From: an uncultured Gemella sp.
GTDB lineage: Bacteria > Bacillota > Bacilli > Staphylococcales > Gemellaceae
Assembly (NCBI GenBank): GCA_947254465.1
Contig: CAMYEU010000080.1
Span: forward strand, 1-7,464
Length of the DNA stretch: 7,464 nt
Direction: 5' to 3'
The notes under the pieces are model-generated. The model searched no databases. It was not told the DNA's origin and worked only from the letters and a program-made list of their open reading frames with translations. A program made the position numbers and the translations under genes. This document shows positions 1 to 5,581 of the stretch, in pieces. How positions within the stretch are numbered: the first letter of the stretch is position 1; each line of letters opens with the position of its first letter.

Positions 1-45
1 ACACACTGCATATCGTCGGCAGCGTCAGATGTGTATAAGAGACAG
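1..45. other. Nextera i5-side sequencing adapter (non-genomic)
   Basis: This is library-preparation sequence. Bases 1-4 match the end of the P5 oligo, 5-12 (ACTGCATA) look like an 8-base i5 index (S506 as I remember the Illumina list), 13-26 are the Read 1 overhang, and 27-45 are the 19-base Tn5 mosaic end finishing in GAGACAG. Genomic DNA begins at 46. The ATG at 31 lies inside the mosaic end, so the apparent N-terminus MYKRQ of the first reading frame is an artefact. Confidence 0.98.
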
Positions 46-795
46 GTATTTGATGGTATGAGCCAAGTAGGTTATAGAATAGCATTTATTAAAGGAGCAA
101 AACCTATTTTCTCTAAGCATGATGAATTCATGTTGAAAAATAAAGATACTCATTTACCGGTTGAATATTCTTTAAGAGAAACATTATTTAATATTAAAAA
201 TTTATGTTTTAGTTATGGTGACAAGAAAATCTTAAATAATTTGAACCTTGATATAAAAGAGGGGTATAAATATTTAATAAGCGGAGATAGTGGAGTAGGA
301 AAATCAACATTATTTAAAATTATTACGGGACAACTGAGAAATTATGAAGGTAGTGTAGAGTATTGTAGTGTTGATTTGAAAAAATTATCTACTAAGCAAA
401 TACTAGAAAAACTGACTATAATTCAACAAGAAAATTTTGTATTTTCAGGTACTGTCAAAGACAATATAACTATGGGAGAAGTAGCCGAGGATAGTGAAGT
501 AACTAAGTATTTAGAAAGAGTGGGCTTAACACAGAAAGACTTTTTATATTCAGAAGTAGAGGTTCATGGAAAGAATCTTTCAGGAGGGCAACGCCAAAGA
601 TTGGTTATAGCTAGAGCGTTATTTAATGGTAAAAAGATATTGTTAATTGATGAAGGAACATCAGCTTTAGACAAAGAATCAGCGAAAAGTTTAGTAGAAA
701 TGCTGTTAGAAAATAAAGAATTAACGATAATAATGATTAGCCATGATATAAGTGATGAATTAAGAGATAAATTTGATAATATTATAAAATTATAA
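46..795 (+). CDS. ABC exporter, C-terminal part with ATP-binding domain (5' truncated by adapter)
   Basis: This is the end of an ABC transporter of the exporter type in which membrane and ATPase domains are fused. The reading frame enters from the adapter with no genuine start; the first real residue is Val from GTA at 46. The first 30 or so real residues (VFDGMSQVGYRIAFIKGAKPIF) look like the end of the last transmembrane helix and the linker. A complete nucleotide-binding domain follows. Counting from the false ATG at 31, it has Walker A GDSGVGKST (85-93), a Q-loop in IIQQENFVFSGT (131-141), ABC signature LSGGQRQR (183-190), Walker B ILLIDEGTSALD (203-214) and H-loop His238. The protein stops at FDNIIKL, about 16 residues past that His, earlier than in most such exporters, which carry a further tail. 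Families with this architecture export drugs, lipids or peptides; the substrate is not evident here. No peptidase domain can be seen because the N-terminal half is missing. Confidence 0.92.
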   Translation, partial: VFDGMSQVGYRIAFIKGAKPIFSKHDEFMLKNKDTHLPVEYSLRETLFNIKNLCFSYGDKKILNNLNLDIKEGYKYLISGDSGVGKSTLFKIITGQLRNYEGSVEYCSVDLKKLSTKQILEKLTIIQQENFVFSGTVKDNITMGEVAEDSEVTKYLERVGLTQKDFLYSEVEVHGKNLSGGQRQRLVIARALFNGKKILLIDEGTSALDKESAKSLVEMLLENKELTIIMISHDISDELRDKFDNIIKL

Positions 796-841
796 TGTAA
801 GTTAAGATTAATTAAATAAAGATTTAGATTCATATAGAAGA

Positions 842-886
842 ATGAAAACTGGGGAGTGGCTCAAAAATCGATTTCTCTGGAAATAA
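842..886 (+). CDS. possible 14-residue leader peptide upstream of the acetyltransferase gene
   Basis: A short frame starts at ATG 842 and encodes MKTGEWLKNRFLWK, ending in TAA 40 bases before the acetyltransferase start. It is embedded in the 5' arm and loop of the hairpin at 850-905, the arrangement expected of a regulatory leader peptide whose translation would open the structure. The ribosome binding site is weak (AGAAG, almost touching the ATG), and the same frame is open back to 812 without another start codon, so it could also be a chance ORF or a gene remnant. Two of the 14 residues are Trp. It resembles no leader peptide I can name. Confidence 0.35.
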   Translation: MKTGEWLKNRFLWK

Positions 887-905
887 GATTTTTAGTTATT
901 CCCTA
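850..905 (+). promoter_or_regulatory. long RNA hairpin in the 5' leader of the acetyltransferase gene
   Basis: The segment folds into one long imperfect hairpin. The outer stem pairs 850-861 with 894-905 (12 pairs, five of them G-U), C862 is a single-base bulge, the middle stem pairs 863-869 (AAAAATC) with 887-893 (GATTTTT), and an inner stem pairs 871-875 (ATTTC) with 880-884 (GAAAT) around a TCTG loop. The G-U pairs suggest that RNA, rather than DNA, structure is what counts. No U-tract follows, so it is not a standard terminator. The ribosome binding site AAGGAGG (913-919) lies just outside. A mini-ORF (842-886) runs through the 5' arm. I infer a leader-type control element; its mechanism is unknown. 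Confidence 0.5.
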
Positions 906-925
906 ATTTAATAAGGAGGACAACT

Positions 926-1741
926 ATGAGTTATAAGTTTATGAGTGAGGCATTAGATAATAATTTAATGCCTATAGGTAAAAGTGATTTTTTAAATTTA
1001 TTTAAAGATTTAGGAATAGAAGAAGGAGATCTCCTGATTGCACATGTCTCGCTTAGTAAATTTGGTTATATAATCGGCGGTGCAAGATGTATTTATGAAA
1101 CACTTATGGAAAGATTAGGAGAAAGCGGAACGCTTGTTGTCCCAACGCAATCTTTAGAAAATATGTCTCCAGAGTATTGGGAATATCCTAAAGTTCCCGA
1201 GGAGTGGATAGAAAAAATAAAACAGGAAAGTTTATCTTATGATGTTGATCTATCCAGTACACGAGGTATGGGGAAATTTAGCGAGTTTGTTATGAATCTA
1301 AAACATTCTGTTAGAAGTTCTCATCCACTATATTCTTTTTCAGCAGTAGGAGAAAACGCACAGGAAATTATAAAAGAGCATCCATTAGATGATGGCTTAG
1401 GATATAACTCACCATTAGGGAGATTATATGATCAAAATGCCAAAATTTTATTATTAGGAACTGATTTTGAATCCAATACAGCATTGCATCTTGCAGAGTA
1501 TTCACTAAATAGAAAAACAATAAAAGAAAGTGCGAATGTAGATGGAGAGTGGTTAGAATTTTCTAATATTGAGTTAGATATATATGATGATTTTTTAACA
1601 GTACAGAAAGAATTCTTGGAGAATTGTAAGGAAAGTTATCAAATAAAAGAAATACAGAAGACATCGGTTCTCTGTATAGATTTAAAAAGTTGCGTAGATT
1701 TTGCGAAAGAATATTATAGAAAGAAGGAAGAAGTGAAGTAG
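926..1741 (+). CDS. AAC(3)-family aminoglycoside N-acetyltransferase-like protein
   Basis: This is a cytosolic acyl-CoA-dependent N-acetyltransferase-like protein of 271 residues, the usual length for the AAC(3)/YokD/FrbF family. Family motifs appear in the right order: HVSLSKFG..IGGA (40-53), GTLVVPTQ (68-75), TRGMGKFSE (112-120), SSHPLYSFSAVG (131-142), HPLDDGLGYNSPLGRLYD (152-169), ILLLGTD (174-180) and TALHLAEY (185-192). His40, Asp155/156, His188 and Glu191 are the kind of conserved polar residues that form the active site and aminoglycoside contacts in relatives. Known members acetylate N3 of 2-deoxystreptamine aminoglycosides, but others such as FrbF acylate unrelated amines in biosynthetic pathways, so resistance is not certain. 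The start is firm: AAGGAGG at 913-919 lies six bases before ATG 926. It is flanked by exporter genes and preceded by a structured leader, which suggests inducible expression. No clear terminator follows the TAG stop. Confidence 0.88.
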   Translation: MSYKFMSEALDNNLMPIGKSDFLNLFKDLGIEEGDLLIAHVSLSKFGYIIGGARCIYETLMERLGESGTLVVPTQSLENMSPEYWEYPKVPEEWIEKIKQESLSYDVDLSSTRGMGKFSEFVMNLKHSVRSSHPLYSFSAVGENAQEIIKEHPLDDGLGYNSPLGRLYDQNAKILLLGTDFESNTALHLAEYSLNRKTIKESANVDGEWLEFSNIELDIYDDFLTVQKEFLENCKESYQIKEIQKTSVLCIDLKSCVDFAKEYYRKKEEVK

Positions 1742-1773
1742 AGGGAGCATGATTTTATATTAAAATTTTCAAA

Positions 1774-1802
1774 TTGTTACCATTTTATTTTCATATTATA
1801 AT
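1774..1802 (+). promoter_or_regulatory. sigma-A type promoter for the MFS transporter gene
   Basis: The -35 box is TTGTTA (1774-1779) and the -10 box is a perfect TATAAT (1797-1802), separated by 17 bases. Transcription would start near 1809, giving a leader of about 60 bases before ATG 1868. An AT-only inverted repeat (ATAAATA 1801-1807 and TATTTAT 1815-1821) covers the predicted start point and could be an operator, although in DNA this AT-rich it may be chance. Confidence 0.65.
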
Positions 1803-1867
1803 AAATATAGTAATTATTTATATTGTATGAAGAATATGGGGAACTGTGAGTAGAAGGGAATTAATTT

Positions 1868-3073
1868 ATGAATAAATATATGAGTGTTTTAAAAAATGTT
1901 GATTTTATAAAGTATTTTTTTTCGATTAACTTCACAACATTAGCGCAATCATTTGTTAGTATAAGTATTATCTGGCTGATCTATGAAGAAACTAAAAATC
2001 CATTATTGATAGCTATTTTTGGTGTGTTGACTCAATTACCAGCTATAGTTTTTGGACCAGTAATATCAAAAGTGTTAGACAGGTTTAATATAGGAAAAGC
2101 AATGTTCTTGTTTTTATTACTAAGAGCTAGTATTTTTCTTATTATCTTTTTATTACCGTTTAATGACAAGATATCTTTAAGCATTATAGGATTATTGATA
2201 GGTTTGAATAGTGTTATAGGAATTCCTTTAGCAGCAGGAGGAGATATAATAATAAAAGAGGTGTGTAATGATGAACAATTAGTAACAGCTAATGCATTGA
2301 TGATAATATTTTTTGACATCTCTTATATCTTTGGTTCGATTTCTGTAGCAATAATGGGAGTGCTAGGTAATAATAGAATAGCTTTCATAATAGGTGCTGT
2401 ATTATTTTTTATTTCAGCGATAATAATAAGTACAATAAAAAGTGACGAGATATTTAGTAATAGTGAAAACAGACAGGAAAAACATACAATATTTAGTTCT
2501 ATGAAGTATATTGTAAAAAATAGTGAGATATTTCTTATGACAATTAATACGACATTGTGGAATATGTTTACTTGGGGAAGTTTCATCGTTTTATTACCAA
2601 TATATGTAGAACAAAATTTAAATAATGATAGTGTAGCATATGGAATATTAAATTCTTTACAATCTGTTGGTATTATCTTGGCTTCACTTATAATAGGTTT
2701 GCAATTTATATCAAAAATTAAATTAGAGAAATTAATTTGCTTAGGTATTATAGCGCATTGTTTATTATTGATACTGTTTTATTTTAGTACGAATATTATT
2801 CTTTCAGTAATTATACTTATTATAGCTGGAGTTGCTTCAGCACCAGTACTAATTTATAAAGCAACATTCTTCCAAAGAAAAATTTCTAGAAAAATAATGG
2901 GGCAAGTATTATCATTAATTCTGGTTTTGGGAAGTATTTTGTATTCCTTTGGAGGCGTAATTATAGCGTTCCTGATAGAAAAATTAGGAAAAGAATATTT
3001 TTCATATATAAATTTATATTCTTTAATTATCATTATAGTAATATCACTAATGAGTCTTAAAAAAATATCGTAG
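1868..3073 (+). CDS. MFS efflux-type transporter, 12 transmembrane helices
   Basis: A 401-residue integral membrane protein of the major facilitator superfamily, most like the MFS_3 / macrolide-efflux (Mef-like) and EntS-like drug exporters. About 12 hydrophobic helices are visible in two sets of six (roughly 12-190 and 218-399), separated by a charged cytoplasmic loop around 190-215 (KSDEIFSNSENRQEKHT). The loop between helices 2 and 3 carries a motif A-like VLDRFNIGKAM (about 69-79), corresponding to the D-R-x-x-R/K signature of proton-coupled MFS antiporters. The length matches full-size family members. An AAGG-type ribosome binding site (AGAAGG 1852-1857) lies ten bases before ATG 1868. 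The gene has its own promoter (1774-1802), so it can be expressed apart from the acetyltransferase, although read-through is likely. The substrate is unknown; its position suggests a toxic small molecule related to that handled by its neighbours. Confidence 0.85.
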   Translation: MNKYMSVLKNVDFIKYFFSINFTTLAQSFVSISIIWLIYEETKNPLLIAIFGVLTQLPAIVFGPVISKVLDRFNIGKAMFLFLLLRASIFLIIFLLPFNDKISLSIIGLLIGLNSVIGIPLAAGGDIIIKEVCNDEQLVTANALMIIFFDISYIFGSISVAIMGVLGNNRIAFIIGAVLFFISAIIISTIKSDEIFSNSENRQEKHTIFSSMKYIVKNSEIFLMTINTTLWNMFTWGSFIVLLPIYVEQNLNNDSVAYGILNSLQSVGIILASLIIGLQFISKIKLEKLICLGIIAHCLLLILFYFSTNIILSVIILIIAGVASAPVLIYKATFFQRKISRKIMGQVLSLILVLGSILYSFGGVIIAFLIEKLGKEYFSYINLYSLIIIIVISLMSLKKIS

Positions 3074-3078
3074 ATTTT

Positions 3079-3107
3079 TTGTTAAGAGCGGATAGTGTAA
3101 TTATATA
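3079..3107 (+). promoter_or_regulatory. candidate promoter before the 112-residue gene
   Basis: TTGTTA (3079-3084) and TATATA (3102-3107) are separated by 17 bases, the same -35 sequence and spacing as the promoter at 1774. It lies just after the MFS stop codon and 33 bases before ATG 3140, so it may make the two small genes independently transcribed. Confidence 0.45.
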
Positions 3108-3139
3108 TAAATAAGTACATTAGAAAGGGGAAGATAATT

Positions 3140-3478
3140 ATGGATCCTATGATTGAAAAAATGTTTAATGATAATTTACTAAATTTTAAAATTATTGCTG
3201 AACTAGTAGATTATTTAAGGGTTAAGCACGGTGAGGAGCCGTCATTTACATTTGCTTGTTTTAAAAATGGATTAAATATAGAACAAACTGAAGATTTGCT
3301 TATGTTCTATTCAGACATTACTGAAGAAATAGCAGCCGAGGATATACATTTATTAAATAGAAATCTATTAATAGAAAAAACTAAAGAAAAAATTCCAAAT
3401 TTGACAGATGATAATAAAATTGGAGAAATAGTAGACAGTTATATTAATTGTTACTTTTTGTTAAAAGAAGAAGGATGA
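3140..3478 (+). CDS. small acidic helical protein of unknown function (112 residues)
   Basis: A soluble, cytosolic-looking protein of 112 residues with no signal peptide or membrane helix. It is acidic and likely all helical, with the features SFTFACFKNGLNIEQTEDLL (55-74 by rough count from the nucleotide positions, Gly-Leu followed by an acidic helix) and SDITEEIAAED. The layout of a GL turn, an acidic helix and then a second helical pair reminds me of the small Bacillus DUF1878/YhaI-type proteins, but this is from memory and weak. The start at ATG 3140 is preceded by AAAGGGGA (3124-3131) at ordinary spacing. Its 3' end ATGATT overlaps the start of the 34-residue ORF by four bases, implying coupled translation. 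It lies between an MFS exporter and a terminator, as the second-to-last gene of its transcription unit. It could be a regulator or accessory protein of the locus; no function can be assigned. Confidence 0.75.
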   Translation: MDPMIEKMFNDNLLNFKIIAELVDYLRVKHGEEPSFTFACFKNGLNIEQTEDLLMFYSDITEEIAAEDIHLLNRNLLIEKTKEKIPNLTDDNKIGEIVDSYINCYFLLKEEG

Positions 3479-3579
3479 TTAGAAATTATGAAACCATAGA
3501 ATTTATTTGTTACTTAATTTATGATAAGTGGAAATTAAAAAAAGAAAAGAAAGAGTTAAAAAACAATAGTAATAAATGA
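3475..3579 (+). CDS. 34-residue basic peptide, translationally coupled to the upstream gene
   Basis: A short frame, too small for usual gene calling, begins at ATG 3475 inside the ATGA overlap with the 112-residue gene and ends at TGA 3577-3579. It encodes MIRNYETIEFICYLIYDKWK followed by LKKEKKELKNNSNK: a short, partly hydrophobic helix with aromatic residues and then a lysine-rich tail. The AGAAGAAGG directly before the ATG belongs to the upstream coding end and is very close, so translation would depend on coupling. The intrinsic terminator starts only eight bases after the stop, which fits this being the last gene of the unit. It is similar to no family I recognise. A chance ORF remains possible, because such AT-rich DNA allows many short frames. 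Confidence 0.5.
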   Translation: MIRNYETIEFICYLIYDKWKLKKEKKELKNNSNK

Positions 3580-3587
3580 TTAAGTAT

Positions 3588-3628
3588 CAACCTCATTTCC
3601 TGATTTAGAGAGATGGGGTTGTTTTTTT
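3588..3628 (+). terminator. intrinsic (rho-independent) terminator
   Basis: A 12-pair stem, 3588-3599 (CAACCTCATTTC) with 3610-3621 (GAGATGGGGTTG), contains two G-U pairs, closes a 10-base loop and is followed at once by seven T (3622-3628). It ends the transcription unit that includes the MFS gene and the two small genes, and insulates the ABC-2 operon downstream. Confidence 0.92.
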
Positions 3629-3649
3629 ATTGTTTCAAAAATCACCGAA

Positions 3650-3684
3650 TTCGCTAGCGAAAATAATTTACTTATCGTAAATTA
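3650..3684. repeat. two adjacent inverted repeats, possible operator region
   Basis: TTCGCTAGCGAA (3650-3661) is a perfect 12-base palindrome. Two bases later, TAATTTAC (3664-3671) and GTAAATTA (3677-3684) form 8-base arms around TTATC. Both lie in the noncoding gap 3629-3842, 32-66 bases upstream of the -35 box of the ABC-2 operon promoter, where an activator or repressor could bind. No regulator gene is present in the window. Nothing else beyond the promoter is recognisable in this gap. Confidence 0.5.
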
Positions 3685-3715
3685 AAAGAAAAATCAGTAT
3701 AATATTCAGAAAATA

Positions 3716-3744
3716 TTGACTTTATAAGGAAAACACGTTAATAT
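3716..3744 (+). promoter_or_regulatory. near-consensus sigma-A promoter of the ABC-2 exporter operon
   Basis: The -35 box TTGACT (3716-3721) and -10 box TAATAT (3739-3744) are separated by exactly 17 bases. Transcription would begin near 3751, giving a leader of about 90 bases before ATG 3843. This is the strongest promoter match in the window and suggests substantial expression unless repressed through the nearby inverted repeats. Confidence 0.75.
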
Positions 3745-3842
3745 AGTAAAAAACAAAAGAACAGATTCAAGAGAAATAGTAAAATTACTTGAAGAGAACC
3801 ATTTAAAATTCGACAATAAATTTTAAAATACGAGGAAATATT

Positions 3843-4799
3843 ATGAAAGAAATAATTAGTGTTGAGAGTCTTAGTAAAGACTACATAATAAAAAATAGAG
3901 TTAGCTTTTTTAATACAGAAAAGACAGTAAAACAAGCGTTGAAGGACATAAATTTTAGTATTAAAGAAGGAGAAATTGTAGGATATATAGGAAATAATGG
4001 AGCTGGAAAATCTACAACTATAAAATTGCTGTTAGGAATACTAACTAGTACAAAAGGTTCAATAAAAGTGTTTGGTAAAGATCCATTTGTAAACAGACAA
4101 AAAAATGCTAAAAATATAGGTGCGTTATTTGGACAAAAATCACATTTATGGTGGGATTTACCACTAATTGATTCTTTTGAGTATTTATCGAAAATCTATG
4201 AAGTAGATAATAAAGAATGGTTAGACTATTTGATAACAGAATTAAATGTAAAAGAGTACTTATATCAACCAGTTAGACAACTATCTTTAGGACAAAGAAT
4301 GCGTGGGGAGTTTATAGCTAGTATTATTCATAAACCTCAACTGGTGTTCTTAGATGAACCGACTATCGGTTTAGATATAGAAACAAAGAAGAAAATTATG
4401 GAACTAATACTAAAAATAAATGAGAAGTATAATACTACTATCATACTAACAACTCATGAGATTTCTGATATTGAAAAAGTCTGTAAGAGAATGATTTTGA
4501 TAAGTGATGGTGAAATTAATTATGATGGTGAAGTGAAGAGCTTCAAGCAGATTTTTAATAAATATAAAAAACTAAAAATGTACGGAGAGAGTATAGTAGA
4601 TTTAGATAAAGAAGGAATATTGCCTTTACGTAAAAATGTTGATTCTAAAGAGTTTGTTTTTGATGAAACTAAATTTAATGTGTTGGATATAATAAAATTA
4701 CTGCCGAGCGAAAGTATAATTACACAAACGGAAGTATTGGACTTAAATCTACAAGAGGTATTGCTTGTAAAGGATAAGACGGGTGATAAATATGAATAG
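3843..4799 (+). CDS. ABC-2 exporter ATP-binding protein (COG4586 type)
   Basis: A 318-residue cytoplasmic ATPase that powers the two permeases encoded directly downstream. The nucleotide-binding domain has Walker A GNNGAGKST (50-58), Q-loop FGQKSHLWWDLP (96-107), signature LSLGQRMRGE (147-156), Walker B LVFLDEPTIGLD (167-178) and H-loop His205. The Gln-x-x-x-Leu-Trp-Trp-Asp segment and the LSLGQ signature are characteristic of the COG4586 group, which pairs with COG4587/COG3694 permeases; some databases name this system a viologen-type exporter family, which need not be the substrate here. A C-terminal extension from about 225 to 318 is usual for the group. GAGGA (3832-3836) lies six bases before ATG 3843. 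The gene is first in the operon and overlaps the next gene. Confidence 0.92.
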   Translation: MKEIISVESLSKDYIIKNRVSFFNTEKTVKQALKDINFSIKEGEIVGYIGNNGAGKSTTIKLLLGILTSTKGSIKVFGKDPFVNRQKNAKNIGALFGQKSHLWWDLPLIDSFEYLSKIYEVDNKEWLDYLITELNVKEYLYQPVRQLSLGQRMRGEFIASIIHKPQLVFLDEPTIGLDIETKKKIMELILKINEKYNTTIILTTHEISDIEKVCKRMILISDGEINYDGEVKSFKQIFNKYKKLKMYGESIVDLDKEGILPLRKNVDSKEFVFDETKFNVLDIIKLLPSESIITQTEVLDLNLQEVLLVKDKTGDKYE

Positions 4800-5580
4800 A
4801 TTTTTTGCTTATACTTTATATCAATACAAAAGTTTATTACAATACAAATTTAATACGATAATGCAGATAATCGCATCACTTTCTATGGTATTAATACAGT
4901 ATAGCATCTGGATATATGTTGAAAAATACAATTCTAAAAATATTGATGAAATAATAACTTACGTACTGTTTGCGATTATTTTACAAATAGTTTTACCTAT
5001 AAAAATGACTACCAGTTTTGTATCTGAGAAGATTTTAAAAGGTACTATTATTAATTATTTGAATAAGCCTAATAGATTAATAGTTATAACGTTTTTTACT
5101 ACTTTAGGCAATTTTCTCTATAAATTAAAATTTCAAGTACTACCGATTTTAGTTATTTATATTTTACTATTTTATAATTTAATATTTAGAACCATATCTC
5201 TTAAGAGATTTGTACTTTTTATATTCGTGTATATTTTAAGTTATATCGTTGCGTTTTTATTAGGTTATATTATTGCATTATTATCAACAGTATTTATAAG
5301 AATAAATGGTGTGTCTGAATTAGTTAATGCTCTTCTTATTATTTTCGGTGGGGGATTGCTACCTTTAGATTTATATCCAAAATTATTATTAAGAATATCA
5401 GAGATAACTCCATTTTACGCTGTAATGTATGCACCTATTTCTATTATTGTATATGATAATGATTTAGGAAAAGTCTTATTTATTCTTGGTGTACAGATAT
5501 TCTGGTTAATTATATTATTGATAATTTCAAAGAGATTATCACAATATGTATTTAACAAGTTTGATATAATGGGAGGTTAA
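4792..5580 (+). CDS. ABC-2 exporter permease, first subunit (COG4587 type)
   Basis: A membrane subunit of 262 residues with about six hydrophobic helices. Diagnostic features are the cytoplasmic segment VSEKILKGTIINYLNKP after helix 2 and the late motif GGGLLPLDLYPKLL..I..ITPFYAVMYAPISI, where family members also place a Gly/Pro-rich re-entrant segment; the C-terminus ends in DIMGG. It should dimerise with the next gene product and be driven by the upstream ATPase. The start chosen is ATG 4792, behind GGTGAT (4782-4787), which complements the 16S rRNA end; GTG 4783 with AAAGGA (4769-4774) at eight bases is a good alternative that adds three residues. Either start overlaps the ATPase gene, indicating coupled translation. 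Confidence 0.88.
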   Translation: MNRFFAYTLYQYKSLLQYKFNTIMQIIASLSMVLIQYSIWIYVEKYNSKNIDEIITYVLFAIILQIVLPIKMTTSFVSEKILKGTIINYLNKPNRLIVITFFTTLGNFLYKLKFQVLPILVIYILLFYNLIFRTISLKRFVLFIFVYILSYIVAFLLGYIIALLSTVFIRINGVSELVNALLIIFGGGLLPLDLYPKLLLRISEITPFYAVMYAPISIIVYDNDLGKVLFILGVQIFWLIILLIISKRLSQYVFNKFDIMGG

Positions 5581-5581
5581 T

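Noticed and set aside
564..833. 89-codon frame on the - strand
   Set aside because: Antisense to the conserved ATPase motifs of the exporter; hydrophobic low-complexity product without a ribosome binding site.
1752..1766. Hairpin ATTTTA-TAT-TAAAAT after the acetyltransferase gene as a terminator
   Set aside because: Only A-T pairs in a short stem and no proper T-tract; too unstable to call.
2032..2586. Two - strand frames (95 and 87 codons) inside the MFS gene
   Set aside because: Antisense shadows of a membrane-protein gene; no start signals and no recognisable domains.
3647..3658. Adjacent EcoRI and NheI sites suggesting a cloning linker
   Set aside because: They are largely explained by the palindrome TTCGCTAGCGAA; no vector backbone or other linker sites are nearby, and the DNA on both sides has the same composition.
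3698..3703. TATAAT as a second promoter for the ABC-2 operon
   Set aside because: No acceptable -35 box at 16-18 bases; the pair at 3716/3739 is much better.
3738..3935. 65-codon - strand frame across the ABC-2 operon leader
   Set aside because: Overlaps the promoter and the start of a firmly identified ATPase gene; low-complexity Phe/Leu/Tyr-rich product.
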